A stretch of 64,000 nt of DNA. Origin: Aplectana chamaeleonis (taxonomy: Eukaryota; Nematoda; Chromadorea; Rhabditida; Cosmocercidae). Below are positions 33,028 to 43,921 of the stretch, in pieces. A program made the translations under genes and the position numbers. Below the pieces are notes generated by a model. The model was not told the DNA's origin. It saw only the letters and a list, made by a program, of their open reading frames with translations, and did not search any database. The stretch lies in assembly GCA_029168955.1 (NCBI GenBank), contig JAPDOI010001495.1:109078-173077 (forward strand). The letters are read 5' to 3'. Position 1 is the stretch's first letter; every line of letters begins with the position of its first letter.

Positions 33028-34243
33028 GCACTTTTCACGACGTCCCGATGACGTCGTCAGAAACTCGAAGCACTTTCCACGACGTCCCGATGACGTCATC
33101 AGAAGCCCGAAGCACTTTTCACGACGTCCCGATGACGTCATCAGAAGCCCGGAGCACTTTTCACGACGTACCGATGACGTCATTAGAAGCCCGAAGCACT
33201 TTTCACGATGTTCTGATGACGTCATCAGAAGCCCGGAGCACTTTTCACGACGTCCCGATGACGTCATCAGAAGCCCGGAGCACTTTTCACGACGTCCCGA
33301 TGACGTCACGAAAAGCCCGAAGCACTTTCCACGACGTTCCGATGACGTTACCAGGAGCCCGAAGCACTTTTCACGACGTCCCCATGACGTCATCAGAAGC
33401 CCGAAGCACTTTCACGACGTCCCGATGACGTCATCAGAAACTCGAAGCACTTTTCACGACGTCCCGATGACGTCATCAGAAGCCCGAAGCACTTTTCACG
33501 ACGTCCCGATGACGTCATCAGAAGCCCGAAGCACTTTTCGCGACGTCCCGATGACGTCATCAGAAGCCTGAAGCACTTTTCACGACGTCCCGATTACGTC
33601 ATCAGAAGCCCGAAGCACTTTTCGCGATGTCCCGATGACGTCATCAGAAGCCCGAAGCACTTTTCACGACGTCCCGATGCCGTCATCAGAAGCCCGAAGC
33701 ACTTTTCACGACGTCCCGATTACGTCATCAGAAGCCCGAAGCACTTTTCACGACGCCCCGATTACGTCATTAGAAGCCCGAAGCACTTTTCACGACGTCC
33801 CGATGACGTCATCAGAAGCCCGAAGCCCTTTTCACGACGTCCTGATGACGTCATCAGAAGCCCGAAGCACTTTTCACGACGTCCCGATGACGTCATCAGA
33901 AGCCCGAAGCACTTTTCACGACGTCCCGATGACGTCATCAGAAGCCCGAAGCACTTTTCACGACGTCCCGATGACGTCATCAGAAGCCCGAAGCACTTTT
34001 CACGACGTCCCGATGACGTCATCAGAAGCCCGAAGCACTTTTCACGACGTCCCGATGCCGTCATCAGAAGCCCGAAGCACTTTTCACGACGTCCGGATTA
34101 CGTCATCAGAAGCCCGAAGCACTTTTCACGACGCCCCGATTACGTCATTAGAAGCCCGAAGCACTTTTCACGACGTCCCGATGACGTCATCAGAAGCCCG
34201 AAGCTTTTTTCACGACGTCCCGATGACGTCATAAGAATCCCCA
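33028..34243. repeat. 42-bp satellite array, about 29 units, each with a TGACGTCA palindrome
   Basis: Consensus unit: CACTTTTCACGACGTCCCGA followed by TGACGTCATCAGAAGCCCGAAG (42 bp). Most units contain the 12-bp perfect palindrome GATGACGTCATC, whose core TGACGTCA is the consensus CRE bound by CREB/ATF bZIP factors (established). Because 42 is divisible by three, frames on both strands stay open; these are not genes. A block of variants (GATGCCGTC, GATTACGTC, GATTACGTCATTAG) occurs twice, 378 bp (9 units) apart, at about 33676 and 34054. Confidence 0.9.
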
Positions 34244-35108
34244 CTGACCTACAAATCGATTACTTACCTGCCTACATACCTCCTACCAACTTACCTGTCT
34301 GCCAAGTTGATTGCCTTCGACCATTGGCAGTGGCTAATAGCAGTGAGGACTGAAAAGCGTGACGGCCTACGGCCCACGGCCTACGGCTCACGGCCTACGG
34401 CGCACACCATGAAAATTTCTTAAGCTTTCGGGCTCACAACTTTGTTGTTTGTAAACCGATTTGGCTGAAATTTGGACAGCAGATGTCTTCTGGACCCCTT
34501 CACTTATATCCAGAGGGAAATCTTGAGAAATTTTGTTTCAAAGATTCTATAAACTATTTTATAAAATTATAAGTGATCACAAGGCCTAGGCAAAACCAGA
34601 CCTCTCCAGCCGCTTCGCGGCTGGAGCGATACAATGGGGAGGCAGGCAAGGCAAATTCAATGAAAGTTGATAAAGTGAGCTTCAAAGTTACATTTACGCA
34701 GAAAATAGCGAAAAAGTTTATGCATTCCAAAACTTGAAGGCGTGAAATTAGATGCGTATTCTGCAGTGAACAGCCCCGCGTTTCAACGGGGGTTGTGCGG
34801 GCATTCAATCATCCCCCGCCTTTGCACCGAGAAATTGACTCCGCTTTGAAATCACTACCGCGTTTGCACCGGTACCCCCTTTTTCCCCCGCCCCAATGTC
34901 TGAGAACGTTTAAACATGCCAGTTGAAGTGACAAAACATGTTTACCTGCAATTACCTGTCTGAATATGTTTGATCAATACTTATGATTTGTTTAGGAGCT
35001 TAACTGTTTCCCGAAGCTCCATACTCGCATTCTGGTTTCAGGTAGTAGAACCTTCCTATATTCCTTTCTCAATTATTCAACTCGAATTTCAATTTATCGC
35101 ATGGAATT
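34244..35108. other. Region upstream of the SCAF-like gene
   Basis: Candidate promoter region. It contains a 14-bp triplet repeat (CGGCCTACGGCCCA-type, about 34362-34405) and AT-rich sequence. GGTTTCAG ending at 35041 could be a spliced-leader acceptor 68 nt before the start codon. An out-of-frame ATG at 35101 overlaps the start region (9-codon uORF ending TGA). Confidence 0.4.
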
Positions 35109-38100
35109 ATGGATACGGAAGCAGTGAAGGCTTTCAATGCAGAGGTATGAACTGAACAACTTTATTGCTGTTAAATTCCTTCAGAGTGACTTTCATTATA
35201 CTTACAAAGTGGGAATTCGTTTTGATTCATATGCATAATCATCCTATGCAACAAAAAGTACTTAATGGTTTCGGAAGCAAAGAAGAACGGAAACTTGTGT
35301 CGTATTGGAAGCAGGAATGAGCGGAATACGCATGTCCGGGTTTCTAATGGTTTCTGACCTTCCCATATTCGAAAAATGTCCGAAAGGGGCCACATGGCCA
35401 CACCCATTTTTCTGTGCCGACGTGTAATTTTATTTTACCAACCTGGGGTTTTTTCATGACATTGCTCACCTGCGTGCGTTACGGTACGGTGAGTGTGGCG
35501 CGCTGCGAACGCGGAAAAGCCGCCATCGTGTGGAAGAGTTAGCAGCACCATATACGGCAAAACGTTTATCGTTAGAAACATATGAAGAGCCCGGCAAAGT
35601 AAATAATGCTTCATAACACGCCAGTTTACTTGAATTCACTTGAATGCTGAGATGTCGCGTCGCCGCCTTTCCGCCGCGCGCGACGTCCACCGACCGCGAC
35701 GCAGAACTCACGGGTGAGCAATGTCCGCTCTCCGTTGTTTTCCTCTGCCAAAATAAGGAATGCCGTTCGGGGCAGAAAAATGGGAGCGGCCAAGTGCTCC
35801 CCTCTGCGATAGCACCTGCTTTTGATATTAATTATTGCCTTTTTACTGAAATTGGTGGGGCGTCGGCTTCCATCCAGAAAAATGATACCCACCTATAATC
35901 TGCTGGCCAAACTTGATTGACCCTTGCAGCAAGTGGGCTTTCCGTTGGCGATATAGTGTTCACATTGTTTAGACCTGTTATCGCATTTTTACTCCACCTG
36001 CCATAATTCTGTCACAGGTGCTGCTGATCTGAGAAAAATCCGAAATTTCACCTTGTTTGCCCAGTGGTTCTCTTGCCGGAGCCTCTATAGAAAACAGTTT
36101 TCGAGTTGTAGCCGAGAATGAAAAAAATTTGAGGTGTTGAATTCATGTTGGAGACAGGGTCAAGCGGAGCGTTGCGTAATTTTTCGGAATCGGAGCGACC
36201 CCCCGTCACATTTTTTTTCCAAAATTTTCGCGATCTCCCCACCCCGAGGCGCGATTTTCGCGATTCCCCCCGAGTCCGGCCAGTTTACAGTTGATTACTA
36301 AAAGTGTCAGACGCCGAAAATTCGTTCACTAGCTGAGCCCATGCGCCTAGAACTGAATGCTACGATCCTTCCCTTGGGGACCAATCGTAACCAAGAATTC
36401 ATGGGATATCCTCGAATTTCTCATTTTTGGACCGAAATGCTGCGATCCCCACTAACATTCACTTTCGGACCCTAATTTTTGCGACCCCCCCCCGCTTGAC
36501 CCTGGTTTGAGAAAGAGCTCAAAACGAGCCATAAATAGCCCTGTACGGCAGTGTCAAGCGCGGTTGTATAATTTCTCAACGAGGGGTGTCTTAAATATTC
36601 TAGCCAGAATTTCGGGCGGGAATTGTCAGAGTTCCGCACCTAAAATGAAGATTTGATGAGGGGATTGTGAAATTTCTCAAAAACATCGATCTTCATGGAG
36701 TCTTAGCTTCACATAGTTCCTACTCAAAGGCAGTGTTCACGATAAAAGGTTGCCTTTTTTTGCAAAAACTTTAGCGCTGGATCCCTCTAAGAAGAATAAG
36801 AGCGGAAGTACGACGAAAACCGGCCAGTAAGTGGGTGAAAATTCCATAGATCAGCCGACTGATTGGATCACCCCGCCCAAGTCATGTAACAATTGTCCTG
36901 TGTGTGCTTCGCTGGAGGAAGCCGAAATTTTGATTATTCTTTGTTGTGAAAGATTCCATTATCCAAGCGGGTGCATTGTCCAATCCTATTTTTAAAGAGT
37001 TGTTAGTACACGAAACAGAAAACAAGGTCACTTACATGCAATTTTCTAAGCGCAAAACCATTTCCAATGTTAGGTTTGACGCCAATGTTCGGCGCGGGGT
37101 GTGGAGCTGCATATAGGGGGGGGGGATGGGGCTGAGCTCCGTCTGGAGACTAAGTGAATCGTTTTGAATGGGTGTATACTTTGCTCAGGATCTTTTTTTT
37201 TTGCGAATACTCCGAGTACCCCTTCCGATCCCAGTGAATTGTCCACCTTCTTCTTTGAACTTCACAAAAAGACAGACTAACGATAAGTCACACTGCTTGA
37301 GGGGGGGGGGGAGCGAGCGTTCTGGGAAAATCGCCAAAATTTTGAAAAAATCACGCTTTGAAGTGGATCTGAGAGACCTGGCTCTTTTCCACACCTCGTG
37401 CATTACGCTGTTTGACTCTTGTGCCTTGAAACACAACAAGTAGGCGTAATCAAGTATTTTTGTGTTTGATTATTACAGGTCTAGCCTGCATAACAAAATT
37501 ACTTCAAAAAATGCGACAAACATTGAATATATAAAACGAAAAACCTATGCAATAGTAACAGGGCTTAAAACCGGCTCAGACATCCACAGTACCGATCCAG
37601 TATACGTTTGAACGCGAAAAGAGTTGTAGGATGGCTGCCCCTTTTGAGTAGCTTTTCAAGCTCACCTCCGGCTCTATTAACAAAGAAATTGTGCCTCAAA
37701 CTCTCTGTGGCTCTGTTACGGACGACTTAAAACTGCTACCTCTTGTGGTAGACTTTCTAAGTTGGAGGAAATCATTTGGCTTGAGTCCAACATAGCCCTA
37801 TAAGATCGTATAAATCATCAAAAAATCTATTTTCCTTCTGCGGGCCGGCGACCTCAGTTGTAGCTTCTTATTCTTAGCAACTTTTTTTATTTCAAAGGTT
37901 TCTGAAACAATTTTTTTCTGATATATGAGGGTTTTTTTGGACCTTTCCTTATTAACCTCTGCTTCGTTCCTACTCAGAAACATCAAAAAATGATATACGC
38001 TTTTTCGTCGTGAGCACTGCCTTTATTTTTTTGTCGCTAGAAGCATCGGAATGGCTTCTATCGTGAGCTCCACCTGTCGAAAATTTGCGAACGCCAGTTA

Positions 38101-41100
38101 AAAGAACTTATATCACTTTCTGCATCTTACTTAACTCATGCCTCCAACTAATATGCCTTCTCAAGTGTACGTATACATTACAAACTCGTCAATGTCGCGT
38201 TTTAGCTGACTTCTGTGTACGATTCGAAACCGCCGTTAAGCAAAAAGAAGATCCAGGATATTTCCAAAGCTGCGCTGAAAGCGAAAGGATACTACAAACA
38301 TGTTGTTTTCAGTGTGGAGAAGTTTCTAGCAAAGGTGAAGATTTAGTGTTCTGTCGATAAAAATTGCTTCCCTTGTGTAAAATTTTGTATTTTAGTGCAA
38401 AACTGAGTACAAAATACCATGTCTATATGTTATCGACAGCATTATTCGCACGTCAAAACATCAGTTGAAGGACCGGGATGTATTTGCTCCTCGATTCCTC
38501 AAGAACTTTTCGAAGACTCTGTCTGATCTTCTGGCTTGTCCAGTCTCAGAGCAGGTAAGTTGTGGGAGTTCCGTTGGTGGTGTTGAAAATTTGTTTTGTG
38601 GTTGGCATATTTTTGGGAAGTTCGGAAAAAATTAGATTTTTTGGCTAGGAGGCAGGGCTTTAGCCGAAAGCAAACCCAGCAAGGTTTTGCTGCTGGGAAA
38701 TGTCTGCTATTTGGAAGCACTTTTGATGTGTTTCATATTTGGATGAAACCGCGCAGCCTGCTTGTATGTGTACATTATGTCTTTTTTTCCTGACTAGGGG
38801 ACCTCGCATGATGTTCCCTCGTAACAGAAAGCCGATGAATGTTTTCTAGTCAACTGTGGCACGCTCTCCTCGAATCTGATTTCGGATTTTGCTGCGGACA
38901 TCTGCGAAAAAAGTTATAGCCTGTCAGAATTTGTATTTCCTGCAGCTGAGCTGAATCTGACGCCTGTAGTTCTTGGATTCATCTGGCTCAAAAATTTCAA
39001 TGAACGTTTATTTGACGGACTCAGCTTGAAATTCTATGTAGGTTTCTTATTTTCAAAAAGAATAACCCGGGGATTCTGAGTTGCAGATTTGAAAAGGCTA
39101 GAAGCCTCTAATTGATAGTTTAAGCGCCTTTTTTCTATCAAAATGCGCAAAAGTGTTCGGAAAATTCGGGAACGGACCATTTAATTGTGCTCAGCGCCCA
39201 AAACTACCCCCCTGAGAAAATTTTGGGTGAAGTCACATTTTCTAAAGTTATAGTGTTTTCAACTTTTCGCTTGGGTGTTTATTTAGACCATTTAGAGGGC
39301 TCAGGACGCGTTTCAAAAAAATGTTCCGGATTTCACACAGGGCCTTCCAGATGGGTTATTCGGGGCGCTGATCACGACTCTTGGGGTTATTTGTCGATTT
39401 TTCGAAGTTTTCTACTTGATTCGTTCAAAGCTTCTCATCGGGGGAAAATGTGATGGCAAATCGCGACTTTTGACGATTTCCGGAGTGCTACGATAGATAA
39501 CACGAATCTGCAATCCGGTTATCGATTTTTGATAGATTATGGTGGGTATGCGGTAGTTTGTTTGAACTCTCTGATTTTTCAAAAAACTTTTCTGTGGGTG
39601 TTATTTGGGACACCGACCACGAATTTGAAGTCCATTTCTCGATTTTCGCAAAAATTAAGGTAGGTAACACCTGGTAAAAGGCATTTTTCGCAGCGTAACC
39701 TACAGTGACCCTAAGTCTGGCGAGAAATAGGCTCCAGATTCGCGTTCAACGCCTTGTTTAAGTCCCAGTTGAAAGTTTTGAGCCGAATCTAATTTTTTTC
39801 AAACACTCTAAGAATTGGTTGATGGGATAGGTACCCTTATCTTTTCGCAAAGCTTCAAAAACGCTTATACTTTCGTTCAGCGGTGTCCGCATCAAAATCC
39901 TATGTGAGATTCGGAGATAGCTAGCCAGAATTGTGCAGAAAACATTCGTCATCTTTTAAATGGTTGGGATATCTCTGCGAGGTTCCCTTCTTCTTCTTCT
40001 TTGCAGCCACGAAGAGAGTAATTGCTATAGGTTCAGAAACTGGGCGACCAGCGTTGGATTCGTCCAAAGGTCTATTGTAGTCAACGTTGTAGGGTTCTTT
40101 GGACAGCTGAATAAGTGTAGGGTATTGTGGCCAGGACCACCACAGTCCGGGCAAACGTTGGGAGTGCTATTGTCGATCCTGTTCACGTAGGACTTCAGGA
40201 ACGTTGAGTGCCCACAGCGCAACGAGGCTAGAGTGCATCTGGCACGTCTACTAAGCTGAGACTCAGACTCAGAAACTCGAGGCGGCACATTACCCAGAAT
40301 AGGATTAACAGCCGCTCTTTCCAGATACAATCTGACAAAATGGGTGTGCTCCTCGCGCAACAGACGGAGGCGATCTTGATATGAATCGTGCCATCTTTGC
40401 AGATCGACTTTATCTGGAGCATCGGCGAAAGGTTTTCTGATGCCTCTCTCTCTTACAGGCTCAAGTACTCTCCAAGATGGGTGGTTGGGCTGCTTGACGA
40501 TGTTAATGTACAGCTGCTGGGCCTGGAGCTGACAGTGCTCCTTTACTGGTAGCACCCGTGTCTCGGCGTGTAAATGCTCGATTGGCGAACTCCTAGCACA
40601 TCCGGTTGCGATCCGAAGAGCAGCGTTTTGTACACGCTGCACCTTAGTCCAGGATGAGACCGACACTAAGTGCTGCCAAACCGGTGCCGCATACTCTAGG
40701 GCGGGCTGCAGTATAGCCTTATACGTGGTCAGAATGGTTTCCTTACTGCTGCACCTCGATGTACCTCCCAGTGCCCTTAGCACATTGAGTTTAGCTCTTA
40801 CAATTGCTTGCTTTTGCTCGGTGTTCTTGTGGAACTTCAGCGACGGATCGAGTATAAGGCCGAGTAGTTTGACGAAGCGAGCAGCAGGCAGGCGATCTCT
40901 ACCCCAGCTGACATCGGGATGGGCGCTGTGCTCTTTGGGGTCCGTTGTGAAAACTGATACTGAAGACTTGGCAGCTGAGACAATGAGCATCTTGTTATCG
41001 AAATGGCTTTTCAAATCCATCAGGTACTTGCTGATCCTGCTCGCGGCCACTTGTATGTCGCGGTTTTGGCACATGATGGTCATACCATCAGCGTAGGCAA

Positions 41101-43921
41101 CAACTTTAATGTCCTGGGGAGGTTCCGGAATGTCCTCTAAGTACAGATTAAACAGAGCGGGCGATAAGACACCGCCTTGCGGAACACCGGCAGCTATGGG
41201 GATACTTTTAGAGACATGATTTTGAAACATAACTTTTGCTCGACGGCCCTTGACGAATGCTGTTATCCAACGCTTCTGCCACGGTGGAATAGAGGACTTC
41301 AGTATGTTATCCGATAGAATACCCAGGTTAACACTGTCGAATGCTTTTGTCAAGTCCAGGGCTACAGCAACGGTCTTGAGGGGCTTCCTCATGTTGAAGC
41401 CGTCGATGGCATAGCCAACGATCTCCAAAAGCGCCGTCGTGGTGGAATGTAGCTTCCTAAAGCCGTGCTGGTGATGTTGTTTCTCATTATACTGAGCCAA
41501 ATCATTGACGACAAGCTTTTCAGCAACCTTGGCTAGAGGTGACAGAAGGCTTATTGGCCTGTATCCTTTCGCTGATGACAGCGATTTACCGGGCTTAGGC
41601 AGAGGAATGACATTTGCTGTTTTCCAGTTTTGTGGCAGTGTGCAGGTTCGGAATGATGTGTTCATTAAATCAGTGAGCAGCGAGAGAAATTCACTGGGGA
41701 GCTTCTTTAGGACTGCTGGACAGATTCCGTCAGGTCCAATGGCTTTGGAATTACGCATTTCCTTTATAATCTTCACCACCTGCGCAGGAGTGAAGGCATC
41801 AGCCGTGCCCATAAGCGGAAGGCGGCACAGCTCCCTTACTGTCACTCAGTTTTGCGGGCCACGCTTCGCACATGTTATGAAGAAGCTCTTGCCCAGAGCG
41901 TAAGCGGCATCTTGTCCTGACTTGAATACATTGTTCTCAAACTCGATAGTAGATACGGTGGCGGGTGTGGTTTTTCCGTAGAGTTTTCTCAGGATTTTCC
42001 ATGTCGCAGCACCATCTGCCTTGAAGTTCAATTTTTCAGTGAACTTCTGCCACTCGTCTTTCTTGTGCCTGTCCAAGTCTTTTCTAATCTCGTCGTCAAG
42101 TTCAGTGACCTCCGGGTCCAGATGGTTGGCAGATCTCTTTTCATCTCTTGTCCTGATTTTCTGAAGTATTTCCCTGGTGACATTAGGGTAAAACGTTTTC
42201 ACGCGTCCTTCTGGTATGGCCGCTTTCATAGCCTTCCGGATAGCGTCAGATATGTGACGCTCTTTCTGGTGCACATCGCCATTCCATGGATATTCAGCCG
42301 CTCGGTGAAGTGCAACCTCTCTGAATAGGCTCCAGTCTGCAAGGCCTAAATTGAGATAAGAACGGTGACGAACACCAGAATAAGGGGCTAGAGAATTTGA
42401 GAGATCGATGTGGACGAAAATGGGAATGTGATCACTAGACAGAGTTGTAGAAGTGGACCACGAGCAAGCACTAGAAAGATTGGAGGAAACGAGCGAAATG
42501 TCTGGGCTAGAAGATCGGCCGATGGAAGGAAGGCGAGTGGGCTGATCATCGTTTAGGATAACCAGGTCGCACTCCTCCGCCCATTCCTCGATGTCCTCTC
42601 CTCTAACATCAGAGTCAAGTGAAGAGCAAAAGGTATGAGCATTGAAGTCGCCCGCGAAGACGACTGAGGGTGAGAGGGCGCAGTCGTTGAGTTGTTTTAG
42701 AAGAGGGATAGGAATATAGGTTGCGGGACAAGATGTAGTTGGGGGAATGTAGATGTTGAAGAGAGATAGGGGAGTTTTGAGTGGGAGATGGATGGGGACG
42801 AACTCGAGAGTACCGTCCGTAGGGACATTGGGAATTAGATGAGAAGGAAGAGTGGATAGTACAAAAGTAGAAACTCCTCCACCGAAAGACGATCTTGGAG
42901 CATGGTGTGAAGTATAGCCAGGGATATTTGGGTGAGAAGAGGTAGCAGAGAGGGAAAGTTTGGTTTCCTGAACCATTATAACATCTGGATGGTGAGTACG
43001 AGCAAAGAGAGAGAGCTCAGATAGTTTGGCACGAAGGCCATTGAGATTTATATGTACAATAGAAAGTGGGCGATTGGAGGTAGAGGAATCAGAGTTGGAA
43101 GGTGAGGAGCATAGGACACAGCGAAAAGCAGAGTTATGATGCCTCACAGAACTAAGACCCGAACAGAAGAGATGCACCCACCTCTGGCATCCGAAGCACT
43201 GGACGCTTGTTTTACTCCATGTGACATCCTTGCCGCACGTGGCGCATGGGTACTTCTGAACGGGTCCAGGATTCCTCTCCACGCCGGCCCTTTGTAGGAG
43301 AATCCTTAGGAGAGTTGAGGCCAGCCAGCATCTCTCCCATAGGAAAAACCCTCTTCGTGGAGGGGTTGATGTCGGTTTGCACGGAGTTGATGTTGCTTCC
43401 TCCACACGGCCACGGCACGAACGTACGACATCTCGGCAGCCGAGGTTCTCTAGTGAGTACAAACCCTCTAGAAAATTGAAGAACCTTTTGGATTGTTTTT
43501 TCTTTTCAATTTCTGTTGATGTGGTAAGAGTAGATAAGAGGTGTGGGTAGGAAAATGGTTTTTAGTAAACACACTCATGAGGATGTATCTGAACCAGCAA
43601 TGTGCTAGAGATGGTTTCCTTTGGTTTTGCTAGAATGATCACGAAGTTCACACTACTCTAGGGTACGTACAGGTTAGCAAAAGCTAGCTTAATTCATAAG
43701 CTTCAAAATCTCCGTTCTCTGTAAAATTCGAAGGAACTAGAATTTGGCACTGGTTCCAAAACTAGACTTCAAGTTCACCGATTTAGTTGACGGATTGTAA
43801 TTAAAAATCCTGATATTATAGCCGCGAGTTGTCCGAACTCTCAACTTATGGGGCGCCAATGGCGTCTATACTGATGAGCAGCTCGCTCCGTTCAAGCAGC
43901 AGTGTCGAGATTTGGGTTTAG
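35109..43921 (+). CDS. SCAF-like gene, exons 1-4: CTD-interaction domain (CID)
   Basis: Four exons encode the whole CID: MDTEAVKAFNAE; then KPPLSKKKIQDISKAALKA and YYKHVVFSVEKFLAK; then YKIPCLYVIDSIIRTSKHQ and DVFAPRFLKNF; then RVVRTLNLWGANGVYT. YVIDSI and APRF are the characteristic CID helices that contact the CTD. Intron 3 (38555-43821, 5.3 kb) contains full-length LINE copy 1 in antisense orientation. Intron 1 (3 kb) contains MITE A/B copies and a CGACCCCC-type repeat. Confidence 0.88.

Larger units (their letters stand above)
39986..43440 (-). mobile_element. Non-LTR retrotransposon, copy 1: full length, 2A-PHD-EN-RT family
   Basis: About 3.45 kb on the minus strand inside intron 3 of the SCAF-like gene. 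5' end GCTGCCGAGATG at 43440; 3' (GAA)n tail at about 39988-40002; 8-bp TSD CGAGGTTC. The coding region is almost intact, with one TGA (41848-41846) where copy 2 has an Arg codon (AGA), and a YADG instead of YADD at 41095-41084. The thumb-region wording (ALRIATGCARSSPIEHLHAE, RVLPVKEHC) and the N-terminal 2A recall the Ingi/L1Tc and I-superfamily elements; clade assignment needs a tree. No RNase H domain is visible. Confidence 0.92.

Noticed and set aside
33048..34234. Long open frames on both strands with 14-residue repeats (ARSTFHDV on plus, GRREKCFGL on minus)
   Set aside because: They are a by-product of a 42-bp satellite whose unit is divisible by three. There is no start context, splice site or family similarity.
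33028..34243. CRISPR-like array
   Set aside because: Units are contiguous with no unique spacers, in a eukaryotic context. It is a satellite.
38085..38360. 91-codon frame with Cys-rich end (QTCCFQCGEVS)
   Set aside because: Out of frame with the true CID exon 38206-38334, which reads KPPLSKKK...YYKHVV and matches SCAF proteins.
43440..43462. Met codon upstream of LINE copy 1 as start of its main frame
   Set aside because: This codon lies in flanking DNA outside the element's 5' end and TSD, so it cannot be the family's start codon.
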